A stretch of 64,000 nt of DNA from Sepiola atlantica (Eukaryota > Mollusca > Cephalopoda > Sepiida > Sepiolidae): contig OY744529.1 of assembly GCA_963556195.1 (NCBI GenBank), forward strand, positions 61,737,580 through 61,801,579, given 5' to 3'. Under the pieces are notes generated by a model. It had not been told where the DNA came from. It made no database searches and was given only the letters and a program-made list of their open reading frames with translations. A program made the translations under genes and the position numbers. How positions within the stretch are numbered: the stretch's first letter is position 1; each line of letters begins with the position of its first letter. Positions 25,901-39,345 of the stretch are shown in pieces.

Positions 25901-28900
25901 TAAATTAGTTTAAATAATTCTTTTAGACCAGGCCGTTTGGCATAATAGTTAGAATATTTGCTAATGGACCAGGAGACTGGAGTTCAATCGTCGATTGAGT
26001 CATACCAAAGATTTTAAAAAATAGTACTTGATACCTCTTTGCTAAACACTCAGTATTATAAGGTGAGGATCGAGGGTAAATGGAGTAATCCAGCGAAATG
26101 ATTGGCAGCCATCCCCTACATTTCGATGTAGTAGCCAATAAAAAGAGAGCCTTTGGTCGCCCTTGACTATGGTCAATCCATTTATATTTTTTATATATAA
26201 ATAATCCTTTATTTATCACCATGCGTCTGGTGCAACCAGATCAGGCTGTCTGAAGATATAGGCTTCCTGACCAAAAATGCACCTAACATTGAAGTTTTTT
26301 GTTTTTCTCCCTTCTCTTTGCAAAACTCAATCATGTTCTGCAAAGCAGAAAACAAAAACAACAATTCACCTCTTTTCTCTTTCACTCTACATTTTTTTTT
26401 TTAAATTTATATACCCCCTAACGGGGCCACCAGTTTGCCGTGGGTGGCAACCCGTGATGCTTAAGGACGGGATCCTGGTGACTGAGCTGTTCATAACCCG
26501 GGAAAGTAGTGGATATGTACACTGCAACACTTCACTTTGGCACTTATCTGGGCTAGACAGGCGGTTGGAGAGGCCCGATCCAATCAACCGGCTGATTACG
26601 TCAAGCCCCACCATATAAAACCCACACCAATCTACTCACTACAATTAACATTCCTATTCCAACCCCCACTAACAACCACTAATAAATACCCCCAAAATAT
26701 GGTGGAAAGTGGTGGCTGAGGGTCAATTGGTTATGGCGAATAAAACATTGACATGGCTGCAACATCCCTGATATTTTTCTTAAAAACCCCAAAAGCAAAA
26801 TTAAAGGAAGACAGGTGCTCATTGTTTCACCAAAATCAAGTATATCATCCCTGTATCTCTGTGGTGCCAGGGCGAATGGGTTTTCCCCCTGGCACTTCCC
26901 ACAAAGGGCTCCAAGGCGGGTGATGAAAATAAAAACAAAAAACACATGGATCCTTTTTTTCCCAAAACCCTAAAAAGATACCACTCCGATGTCTCGGACA
27001 TCTCAAGCTCGGAGGACGAAAAAATATACAACCTTCCAAAAAAACAGCTCTCCTACAAATTACCCAAGATTTCTAGTAATAGAACTCTAGAAAGAAAAAA
27101 AATGAGCGAATTATCGCCATTTTTAATTGAAAAAAGTTCTCACGGGTAAGAGCAACCCAAAGGCTATTAAAAAACTTAGAAATGGAAATCTTCTTGTTGA
27201 AGTAAATAGCAATAAAGATGCACAAAATTTATTGAAAATGTATAATTTCTATAATTATAAATGCAAAGTTTTTCCACATGGAAAACTAAACACCTCTAAG
27301 GGAGTTATAAGAAACCAAGAATTATCCTTGGCGACGACAGATGAAATAAGAACGGCTTTAAAAAAACAAGGCGTAATTGACCACAAACGCATAACCATAA
27401 AAAGAAATGGTCAAACTATACAAACTAATACATATATATTGACTTTTGACACCCCTACAATCCCAAAAGAACTAAAAATTGGCTACCTCATTGAAAAAGT
27501 AGAGCAATACATCCCAACACCCCTAAGATGCCACAAATGCCATAAATATGGGCACCACCAGGATGTATGTAGAGGAATGAAAATATGTGGGAAATGTAGT
27601 GAAAGGGGTCCCATCCATACAGAAGATGAATGCCAGAACGACAAAAAATGTCCAAACTGTAATGAAAACCACCCAGCCTATTCCAAAACTTTTAAAATTT
27701 ACCAAAAAGAAAAAGAAATTACAGAGGTAAAACATAAAAGAAATGTATCATACCCAGAAGCAAGGAAGATTGTTGAATTATACTTGAAAAGCAACACATA
27801 TGCAGAAGCAACCCAAAAAACAAGCCCATCAAGGCAACAAAATGAAACAAATGACCAATATCGAAAACTTATTGAAAAACTAGTCAAACTAGACCAAAAT
27901 GAATGGCCAAAATTCCAAGAAAATCTAAAAGAACTATATTCAAATATAAATAATAAATCAAAACAGAAAAACCAAATACAAAAGGAAAAAACATGCCTGA
28001 AACAGAAATAAAAAAGAAAATAGCGGCAATTCAAGTACAAGAAGATACGAAAAAAAGCAGAAAAAAAAAAACATCAAACAAAGAACCTGCTGAAAAACAA
28101 GAAACTCAACCAATAACTATGCAAAACAGATTCCAACCCCTTGAAAAGGCGGAAACTGAAAATACCACGGCTCAGACTAATGAAACTACAATCAAGAAAA
28201 CAAAAGCAAATAAACAAGACAAAAAAAAAAGAAAAGACCCCAAAATAACAACAGTACAACCACAACTCAATCGCTCTCAAACAAGAACCCAAACTCCAAC
28301 AAGACACAAAATTACAAACTCCTCAGAGATGGAGATAGATGAAAGATAACAAAGAAAGTCCAGAAACTCTTAAACAAAATAAACAAAAAATAAAAATAAA
28401 AATCTCATGACAAACAAAATATTACAATGGAACATAAGAGGTAAAAAAATAAATTTTGAAGAATAATACTCCTCATCAAAACTTTCTGCCCTGCTATAAT
28501 CTGCCTACAAAAAACTCACCTAAAAAATAATGACACAATCAATATAAAACATTACTCATTATACAACTACATAAACAAAAAATCAAACATATCCATTGGT
28601 GGATCATCATTACATATCAATAAAAATATTCCACATAGCGAAATAAATTTGAAAACAAATATGCAAGCAGTTACAATAACTGCAACACTACACAAAGAAA
28701 TAACCTTTTGTTCACTATATCATCATGGCCGTCACTCAAATCGAGTATGTGGGTTTCCAGGGCTTCAATTGTGGGTTCTCATGTGAGAAAACAGTCCAAT
28801 GCGCGATCCACATATTCTGTCACATTTCGGGCATGCGTTATTGTTTGGTGATTGTGCACGTGGTTGGTTTTCGCGGCGTACTATTCTTGCTGTTCTCAGG

Positions 28901-31900
28901 TCTTCGGCATGACGACGCCGTTCACCCTCAAACCTATCCACACCACCTCCCACTTCATTCCTCCACTCTGTTCTTTCAAGTGCTCTCGCTTCCCATGTTG
29001 TGGGATCAATCCCGCATCTCCTCATGTCCTCCTTCAAACAGTCCCTGTACCGTTTCTTCTGTCCTCCAACCCTCCTAGCTCCCACATTTAGCTCAAAGTA
29101 GAATATTTTCTTTGGATAGGACTGGTCGCTCATCCTTACAACGTGACCAGCCCATCTCAAACGACTCCTAACAATCAAAGCCTCTACACTAGAGCAACCA
29201 GACTCTTCCAGGACACTGGTGTTGGTCCGACGATCTTGCCAGGTGATTCTTAAAATTTTTCGTAAAAGTCTTTGATGCATTTTTTCGAGTGCGTTGATAT
29301 ATCGATGGTATGTCGTCCAGGTCTCCGACGCATATAAGAGAGTGGGTAGGACAATGGCCCGATAGACTAAGATTTTGGTATCCAGCCTTAAATCTTTATT
29401 ATCAAAGACTCTGGAACGAAGTCTACCGAAAGCAGCACTTGCACACCTAATGCGATACTGGATTTCATCGTCAATGGTGGCATTAGAGGCAAGGTGGCTG
29501 CCCAAATATGCAAAGCGATCTACGTTTTGCAGCGATTCTCCGCCCAGCTGAATATTAGGAGGGTTTCTGCAGTTATCTTGAGGTGAGGGCTGGAATAACA
29601 CCTCAGTTTTTTTAATGTTGATGTTTGATCCTAATTATGAGTATGCATTGGCAAAGGCATTAATCGTGGCTTGTAGGTCCTCTTCAGTCAGAGCACAAAC
29701 TGCATTATCATCTGCATATTGAAATTCAATAAGAGAATCAACATTTGTTTTAGTTCTGGCTTTCAGACGTCTTATGTTGTAAACTCAACCATCCATTCTG
29801 TAGTTTATGTATATTCCAGGTGGAAGTTGACCATCCAACAGGTGCAGTATAGCCGCAATAAAGATTGAGAACAAAGCTGGTGCAGCTACACATCCCTGTT
29901 TGACCCCAGATTTTACTTTGAATGGATCCGTAGAGCAGCCATTTGCGATTACCGTTGCAGATATATTGTCGTGAAGAAGTTTCATCATTCTGATAAACTT
30001 CTCTGGACAACCAGCTCTTGATAGAATTTTCTAGAGAAGTTCACGGCTTACACTATCGAAGGCTTTTGTTAAATCGATGAAAGCCATATATAGAGGTTGT
30101 TGCTCTCAGCATTTTTCCACAGTCAGTTTTTTCACCTTTCTTCTTGAAGATTGTTGTAATTAGGTCATCCCTTAAGTCAGTTTGTATTTCCTCCTGTACC
30201 CATATTTTGACAATAAGTTGATGCAGTTCTGAATGCAGGAGTTGTCCACCATATTTATAGATTTCGGCTGGGATGTTGTCCATACCGGCAGCCTTATTAT
30301 TTTTCAAAGCGAGGACGGCAATCACTATATATATATCACCAAATGAAACAACGGATGAAAAACGCTTTAATTCAACAACTACCAAAACCTTTCATACTAA
30401 TGGGAGATTTTAACAGTCATAACGAGTTATGGGGTAGTAAAAAAAAACAACAAAAGAGGTAAGAATTATTGAAACAATATTAAACGAAAACCACTTATGT
30501 TTGCTCAATAATAAAGAGAACACATACCTACATCCAGCAACAGGTACCCTCTCAGCAATAGACTTAACAATATGCGACCCAACTGTTTACATGGATTATA
30601 GCTGGAGAACCCATGACGACCCATGTGGAAGCGATTACTTCCCTATTATACTGGAAAACGAGAATCCAAAACTAGATGACAAAATACCCTGTTGGAACCT
30701 TAAAAAAGCAAACTGGGAAAAATTCCAAAACTCTTGCCAATATAGATTAATACCAGAAGCTAACACCGACACTGAAGAACGTATGGCATATTTCACCAAT
30801 ACTCTCCTTACCATTGCAAAGGAAAACATACCAAAAAGCTCCACTTCCTCAAAATTTAACAAACCATGGTTTAAAAAAGAATGTCAAAAAGCCGTAAGAA
30901 AACGACAAGCTAACCTAAGAAAATTTAAAAAGAACCCAACAAAAGAAAACTTGGACATATACAAAAATAGCAGAGCAAAAGCACGAAAAATTATCAAAGA
31001 ATCAAAACGGAACACATGGAAAAACTATGTATCAAAAATAAATGTGAACACCAAAACCAAAAAGTATGGGAGATGGTCAGGAAAATATCAGGGAAGAACA
31101 ACAAGGACCCGATCAAACATCTTATCTGCAACAACATAAAGATCACCAACGAGGAAAACATTGCAAACAAACTAGCTGAACAATTTTCAACAAATTCCTC
31201 ATCAAAAACAAAACAAAAAATTTTAAATAATAAAACAAAATGAAGAAAAGAAAAAAATTAACTTCAAGTCAAAAAATGAAGAAAAGTACAACCAACCATT
31301 CAACAGAACAGAATTAAAAGAAGCAATACATAAATCTCATGATACAGCTGTTGGCCCTGACGAAATCCATTATCAGTTTTTTTAAAATCTACCAAAACCA
31401 TTCCTAAACTACCTATTACAAATCTATAATGAAATATGGAGAAATAACAGTATTCCAAAAAACTGGAAACAAGCTATAGTGATTCTAATACCCAAACCCC
31501 AAAAATACCATACAGATCCAATAAATTATCGACCCATTACCCTCACTAGTTGCCTGTGTAAAACTTTCGAAAGAATGGTTAATGAGAGACTATCATCGTA
31601 TTAGGAAACTAAACACCTGATTACAAAATATCAGTCAGGATTCAGGAAAAGTAGAAGCCCTATTGACCACCTAATTAGGCTTGAAACACTCGTAAGGGAA
31701 GCATTTGTCAGGAAGGAGAATCTGATAGCAATCTTCTTCGACATTGAAAAGGCATATGACACTACGTGGAAATACGGCATTAAAAGAGACCTACTTGGAC
31801 TTAAAGGCAGAATGCCAGAGTTCATCTGCAACTTTTTAGATGATAGACACTTCCAAGTGCGGATGGGCAACATACTTTCAGTCCCAAAAGAACAAGAAAT

Positions 31901-34900
31901 GGGTGTACCCCAAGGAAGTATCCTGTCTGTCACCCTTTTCAATATAAAGATTAATAACATCATTAAACACGTAAATACTGGGATCGACTGCGCTCTATAT
32001 GTAGATGATTTATTTATATGCTATCGATCAAAATACTTACGCACAGCTGAACGCAAACTCCAACTCTGTATAAATAAAATAAACAAATGGGCCGTAGAAA
32101 ACGGTTTTAAATTTTCAAAGGAGAAAACAAAATCTTTACATTCCTGTAAACTCAGAAAGATCCATCATGACCCCATACTGAAACTGGACCACAGTAATAT
32201 CCCAGTTGTTGATCAGCACAAGTACTTGGGCATCATATATGATAAAAAATTGTCTTTTATACCCCACATAAAATATCTAAAAACAAAATGCCACAAAGCC
32301 ATGCAATTAATCAAAGTTCTGGCACACACCGACTGGGGTGCTGACAAAACTACACTACTAAAACTCTACCGATCCTTAGTTAGATCGAAGCTCGACTATG
32401 GATGCTATATACATGGAGCAGCCAGAAAGTCTTATATAAAAGAACTAAATGCAGTACACCACCAAGGATTAAGATTGGCTTTAGGAGCCTTCAAAACCTC
32501 CCCGGTGGAAAGCCTGTATACAGAGGCTAACGAACCACCATTGACATTAAGAAGAAAAAAAACTAGCACTACAATACTACTTAAAGCTCTCATCATATTC
32601 ATCAAATCCTGCACATCAATGTGTTTTCCATCCACAATACCTACAAATATATACTGATGGATCAAAAGATGGAAATAGGGTAGGATGCGCGACCATCCAT
32701 AAGAAAATTAAATTAAAGAAAAGACTCCCGGATGGGGCTTCCGTGTATAGTGCAGAAGTATCTGCCATCGACTTGACACTAAATATCATAGCATCTCAAG
32801 AACACAAAAAATACCTCATACTTACAGACTCTTTATCAGTGCTCATATCAATAAAGAAAAAAAAATGACAAACCCCTTGATTACAAAGTTGTTGAATAGA
32901 ATAAATGATCTAACAGTAAATAAAGAAATAATCTTCTGCTGGATTCCAAGCCATATCGGTATCTACATGAATGATAAAGCTGCAAAAGAGTCATTACAAT
33001 TAAACCCCACAACAGAAAAAATCCCTTATACGGATTTAAAACCAAAAACTAATACATATATTCTCAAAAAGTGGCAGGAATCATGGAACTCCTGTATAGA
33101 AAATAAATTATACCAAATGACACAGACCATCGGAATAAGAGACACCAATACAAGGATGTCGAGAAGAGGTGACAATAACTAGACTCAGAATAGGACACAT
33201 CTATGCCACCCACTTGTACTTGCTGAAAAGAGAAGAAGCACCAATTTGCATATCGTGCATCATATACTAGTAAGCTGTATAGACTTTGTATAGACACTAC
33301 CAAGAAAATAACCTGAAGGAAATCTTCAACAAAGTTGACCCGAATAAAAATTTTAAATTTCTAAGAGCAACAAAGCTATATAACAAGATATAGTCAAAAT
33401 CTTCCTCTGAAACGTTTGTAACATTCAACTCTCATACTACAACTAATGTTTCGGCATTAAATGACCCACAAGAGGTTGATATGCCGTAAATTAATCAATC
33501 AATCATATCACCATGCGTTGTAGTATAAAGAGTAAATGTTGTTTAAGCCTCACCTTATATATAAAATAGTCAGATTTTCTCCTATTTCATTGACCGAAAT
33601 AGCTTTTTTAAAAATCTGTTTTGTGTCATTTATGCCAAATATTGGTCCATGTTCTTGAAAACAAAAATGTTATTTTGGTGCTTGTGCTGATGAGCGGCCG
33701 TACGAAAAAATTATTCTTTTATAAAAACAATATTATATACATATTCAACGTTATATTCTTACTCACTGTACAAAAAGTAGAAAAAATTATCCACTAGAAC
33801 TTTAATTACAAGTATTTTTCCATCCTTCATATAATAACAGCGATTCGGTCAGTAAGCGTCCATCTTTTTTCTTAAAAATAATTCAAGAGCAGATAATTCG
33901 CAAGGGAGATAATCATGCAATTTAAAAAAAAACAACTACATGTATAAAAATTAAATTTATTCCAATAAAACAAAATGAAAGTCAATAAACGAAATTAAAT
34001 TAATTTATTGCATTATAACGAAATGTTTTATTGGAATAACTTTAATGTTTAATGTTTTCAAGCATTCAAATTTTATTTTGCACAATTTTAATTTTAACTT
34101 TCAGATATTATTAAAAGTTCACAAATTGTTTTGATTAAATTTATCTAATAATTGTGATTTATTTATATTACTTTTCAGACCAAACTCTTATATTTTGCTT
34201 GATTGTGGCGAAGGTACAGCCGGTCAGCTATACCGTCACTATGGTGATGAGGCAACTGCTAATATTTTACGCAACCTGAAAGCCATCTTCATCTCTCATA
34301 TGCATGCTGACCATCACATGGTTAGTGCGGATTTTATTATTTATTATTAGCTGTCCCTATCCGGCGTTGCCCGGGAGTCTTTTTTACTTTTACAGCCCAT
34401 TCTCACTGTGTTGTTCACATCAAGATGTGTTTGAAAAGAAATCTGTGTAAAATAGTTTTTGCTTGACAATAGATTTCATATTGATATTCTAAACTTTGTT
34501 AAAACGATGATACACTAGGGACGAGCAATGAAAGTGAAAGTAATTTCTTTTCATCCAAAAAATGTATAACCCTGATTGAAAAAAAAATCCACCGAAAATC
34601 AGGGAATTATCCAATCTTAATGAAATGTTCAGTATTCATCAATTCATAAATGAATGTTAATTAAAAGTATTTATTTTATTAAAAAACAACTTATAGATTT
34701 TTTAAAGTAACTTAAATTACTTAACCTCTCCCCCTCCATTTTAAGGACGTAATACGTCTTATTATACACATAATTGAAACTTAGTGACCACCTTTACAAA
34801 GAGATAACACCCTGAAAGTGCATATGAAAAAAAATATTTTTAAAGAAGCTTCGGTAGAAAATGATACTAAAACATTCCGAGTTTTTCATGTAAAATCCAA

Positions 34901-37068
34901 AAATTTAATTGTTTTGAAAGCTTGAAATACTAGCTGCCTTTTAAAAATCTTTCCTTTTTTTTCATAAGCACCTTCAGGGTGTTATCTCTTCGTAAAGATT
35001 GTGTGACCCCGTCTTCAAATTCATATCAGTATAGGTGCGCTTTACACATCAATTTAACTTTCTTCAAGTTCGTCAACACGACCAGACGATGAATATTCTT
35101 TTGAGACCACGAGGAGATTTACTTGAAGTTTTTAACACCAGCAAGAGGAAAATAAAAATTAAAATTATAAAAAGGAAATTACTTTTTGGCAAGGTTGTTT
35201 TACTGCCGAAAGTCTGACATATATTTATGATAAAAATGATTTTATTGATTTAATAAATATATATAAAAAAATAGCGTTTCTTGGTTTTCTCAAAATTCTA
35301 TAATACAATTCAAAAAAACGTTTCCCTAAGGATGTGTGACCCCGTCTTCAAATATATATTTTTGTTTTTGCTATAGCAATTGAGAATTATAATTGAGTAA
35401 AACTTTTGTTAATGGTCAAAAAAACTTTCTTCCTAAAATGTATCGTTACATTTATTTGATGTTTTGTTTTTGATTTGTTTTTGTTAGGGTTTGTTTGGAA
35501 TATTACGGGACCGAGCAAAAGTAATGTCAAAAAATGGAGAAATACCAAGCCCGGTTTTGCTGCTGTCACCAATTCAAATCAACCGATGGCTTCATTTTTA
35601 TGCTAATAATATTGAGGATATTCAGGACTTCATTCAGTAAGTTTCAATGAAAATGCTAAATATTAAAAATCTTTGAATTGCAATTTTCAAAATGATATTT
35701 TTTTTTAATGGAAATCCCTCAAGACAAGTCATGAAGCCACTTAATGTAAGGAGCGAACAAGAATGAAAGATGATTATTCAAAGATAGGAGATGCCTATTG
35801 GCCTTAGTCTTGAAAAGACTAAAGTTATAAGTAGGAGGAAAACAGTCAGCAGGAAGATTTTCACAAGGCTGCAGTTCATGGAAATAAGTTACTAGAATAG
35901 GAAACTGTATTACAATGAGGTATCAAAACAGTGAATTGATGGAGACCATTAGACTAATGAGTTAAATGAGTTGGAACAAAGGAAGCATGGAATAGATTAG
36001 ACAATTCTGAAGAATACATGCCATAATAGTATTTATAGAAAAGACTGAGACTAGTAATATCACATCTGTGAGAGAGAGGGTGCAGAGAAGAAGAAAGGGC
36101 GGGGCCAATCAAATTATAGATATGTTTCTGCACCTTATCAAGAACCCTCAAATAGGACAGATTAACCAGCCCAAATATGACAACAGTACTCCATACAGGG
36201 TCTAATAGTAGATTTGTAGAGATAGAGACTAACCTCAAATGTGAGAAAGCGTTGGAACGATAAAGAGAACAGACTTTACGAGAAACGGAAAGAGCAATGG
36301 ATCTAATGTATGAACTCCAAGAAAGTTTTGATGGAAAAGAAAGACCGAGAAGTTTCAGAGTCGATTTCTCCTAAAGAACAGAGCCATCCATGAGAATCGA
36401 AGAAAAGAAACATGCCAGCGATTGAAAGAGACAAGCAGTTAAAAGATCAGCAGTTGAACAAAAACCAAGAAAGCCAGACTGAACACCACTAAAGAGGCCC
36501 AGACTTTTCAGTAAATAAACAAGCTTGCGGTTGACCAACCTTTCAAAAACTTTGCTAATAATAGAGAGGAAACTAACAGGACGATACTTAGTTGGGTCAG
36601 ACCGATCACCAGCATTTTTAAAGATAGGGTTAACAGAGGACTCTTTCCAATAAAAAGAGAAACAGGATTGAGACAAACAGAGATTGAATAATTTAGAGAG
36701 GATAGAAGAAAGTTTAGGAGCACAATGCTTAAGAACAACAGAAATTAAATCAGAACTGGAAGCCTTAGACTAGTCAAGATCAGAAAGAACCCTAGCAACC
36801 ATCTTTAAAGTGATAATGACAGTCAAGAGTGATCAGTTTTCTTATATACTATCAGACCTGCCCTGCATTGCCTTAGGGTATAGAAAACAAAACAAGAGTT
36901 ATACAAAAGAGGACATAACATATATGGCTAAAATGAAACATTAATTCAAGTACATGAGTGAAAGGAAGAAAATGGCCTAGCAAGAAAACCCTATTGAATT
37001 ACAATAGTGTCAACTGTCTAATTCATTGTTCTTGATTAATACATCCTCAGTTTCGTTACCCTGTGAAC

Positions 37069-37153
<85 letters not shown>

Positions 37154-39310
37154 ACTTACGTGAAAAATCAGATATTTGAATTTTCAAATGGAAGCTTGTG
37201 TGTCTTTTATACACCCTCACAACCTTTTAAAAACCTTAATTACAATTTTGGGAAAATTTAATTGGTCTATAATATGGTTGGGAATATTTGAATTTTCAGT
37301 GGGAGGGGTGTATCATTTTTGTGACCCTCTCATAAGCATTAAAATATATTAAAACCCAGGTTCAAACATTTGCAGTAATGTGATGATTACAAATATGTCA
37401 TTGGTTTTGCCAGATCAACCACTGAAAACTGATGCATAGAGAAACACGCACAGACATCTTTGCTATATATATATATATATATATAATAAATATAAAAAAC
37501 TGTTTTTTTTCATATCGTTTTAAAGGTTGAAAAACTTCCAAGACTATATATATATAATGTGTGTGTAAGTAAATAGAATTTAGGGTGGGGGATCATGACT
37601 GGACAGTGAGTTACATTAAAAGGCATTCAAAAATTTAGTTTAGAAATTAAAATGTCCTAAATACAAAAATAATGATGAATTACAAAATTTAATATTATAT
37701 TGAACCTGACTGTACCAATATGCAGAAATTTAAAACTAATGTAAACAGACATCTTGCTGCACAGCTCTCAACTTTGGATAACCTCAAACTTGCACTACAG
37801 TGGCGACCTGCCTTGTTTGAGGTAAACTATGTTAAAAGAAATGATTTTTTAAAATAGTTAATGGAATTAATTTATGACGGACATTGTTTTTATTAATGAA
37901 ATGAAATAATTGCGTGCAGTGCTCAAGTGCATGTATAATACAGAGGCTAATGCACAATTGTCAGGGAAATAAATGGTGTATGCGTCGTTATATTCATGTG
38001 TGCATGTGTATGGAGGGGAAACATCAGGCGTAGTTTTAGCAAATTTCTGGAAGTATGAAGGTTTTAAAGTGTTTCTGCAGGCATTTTTGTCCATGCTTCA
38101 GCAATTCTGAATGTGAAATATGTTTCCGAAAATCATGGGAGCTGTACTGTTTACTGACTTTGTAAGGCATGTCAGCATATGTTAATACTTCAAAAGTAAC
38201 TCTCACTTCTGTTTTGTCTTTTAATCCTTACATTCCATGAGCAATGTTTTTGACAAAGGAGGGAAAATTGCCGTATTCTGGGTCAGTTGTTTTGAGTGGG
38301 TAGTATGTGGAGATTTTGAATCTTCTCATAAAATTCATCATCATTCAACAGTCAATCTATTCATCTCATTAACGCTTATCCTCAAGAGTATTTTTGCGTT
38401 GATTAGTGCTGACTCATTGGGAAAAAAAATTATTTTGAACTAAAGCATTAAACGAGACAACTCGAATTTCAAAGATTTTAAGTCATTGATTTACTCTTTT
38501 CAGAAAATCTTGTTTTAATTTCTGTTTTCCATTATTTTCGACAGTCTGGTTCCGCTTCAAAAGATCATGCAGCATCAACTGGATAAAAATGCTGCACTCG
38601 GTTTTGATGTTCTTAAAAAACTCAACTTAGTTGAAGTAAGTCAATTCTTAGTAAAGAATATTTTATGCTAACATTCATCATCATAATCATCATATTCGTT
38701 TAACGTCTGTTTTGCATGCTGGCATGTGTTGATTTTATTTATGTACTAGCAAAAATACTTGTCCCAGGACGGGTAAAATGAATTCATCAAACAGAACAAT
38801 TTAGCACCACTTTTATGTCCCCCTTACGAAGATTTAAATCTTGTTGAGAATCCTTATTTCAATTTTGATTAAAATCCATTATATGATTTTGATTCTAAAA
38901 AATGTCTAAAATTTAAGCGGTCTTGAGAAAAAATTGAAATTCAAGGAATCATGCCCCTAAGAACCCTTTAAAATATTCCAAAGAAACTGAAATTTGGGAA
39001 ATATTTATTAATTGATGTCTATTGTTAAAATTTCACAAAAATCAGAGGTATCTGAATTGTCACAAAGAGCTTCCATCCCCTTGTTATTCCCCTTGCATAA
39101 AACTAAATATAGCCCAAATTACCTATCCTTACATCTAGTAGCTGTGTTCCAAAAGTCATAATGATAGTTTAGGAGTGAATTCTGTACATACAAATATATA
39201 AACATATCTAACTTTATATATATTCAATCCTTGCCCAGGGTAGCCATGCTGATAATGGCTGATAGCCAGAAACATGTGTCCATGGATTTCTTTTTTGTAC
39301 GTAAATTACT

Positions 39311-39345
<35 letters not shown>

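Larger units (their letters stand above)
28721..30321 (-). mobile_element. 5'-truncated second LINE inserted in the first
   Basis: Opposite orientation to its host. A 9-bp duplication TCACTATAT is present at 28712-28720 and 30322-30330. Host ORF2 resumes directly after it. Carries the C-terminal part of an RT and a final zinc finger; the 5' half is missing, as usual for target-primed insertion. Confidence 0.9.
26227..33505 (+). mobile_element. Full-length I-superfamily LINE (RNase H-bearing), carrying a nested insertion
   Basis: Flanked by a perfect 13-bp target duplication, TATCACCATGCGT, at 26214-26226 and 33506-33518. Order: 5'UTR to 26945, ORF1 (26946-28349), ORF2 (about 28407-33180) with APE endonuclease, reverse transcriptase and RNase H, and a 3' tail ending GTTGATATGCCGTAAATTAATCAATCAATCA. 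Without the nested 1601-bp insertion and its extra target copy the element is about 5.7 kb. Several frameshifts make it inactive. RNase H in a LINE points to the I/Nimb group. It fills most of the ELAC2 intron between exons H and I. Confidence 0.9.

Noticed and set aside
27127..28011. Host CCHC zinc-finger protein gene
   Set aside because: It lies within the target duplications of a LINE and is followed by endonuclease and RT sequence, so it is the element's ORF1.
27993..28349. Separate Lys-rich protein
   Set aside because: It overlaps the preceding ORF1 segment in another frame and continues its basic tail. It is explained by a frameshift.
28765..29601. Host C2H2 zinc-finger gene
   Set aside because: The finger is the last part of a reverse transcriptase C-terminal domain in a truncated LINE with its own target duplication.
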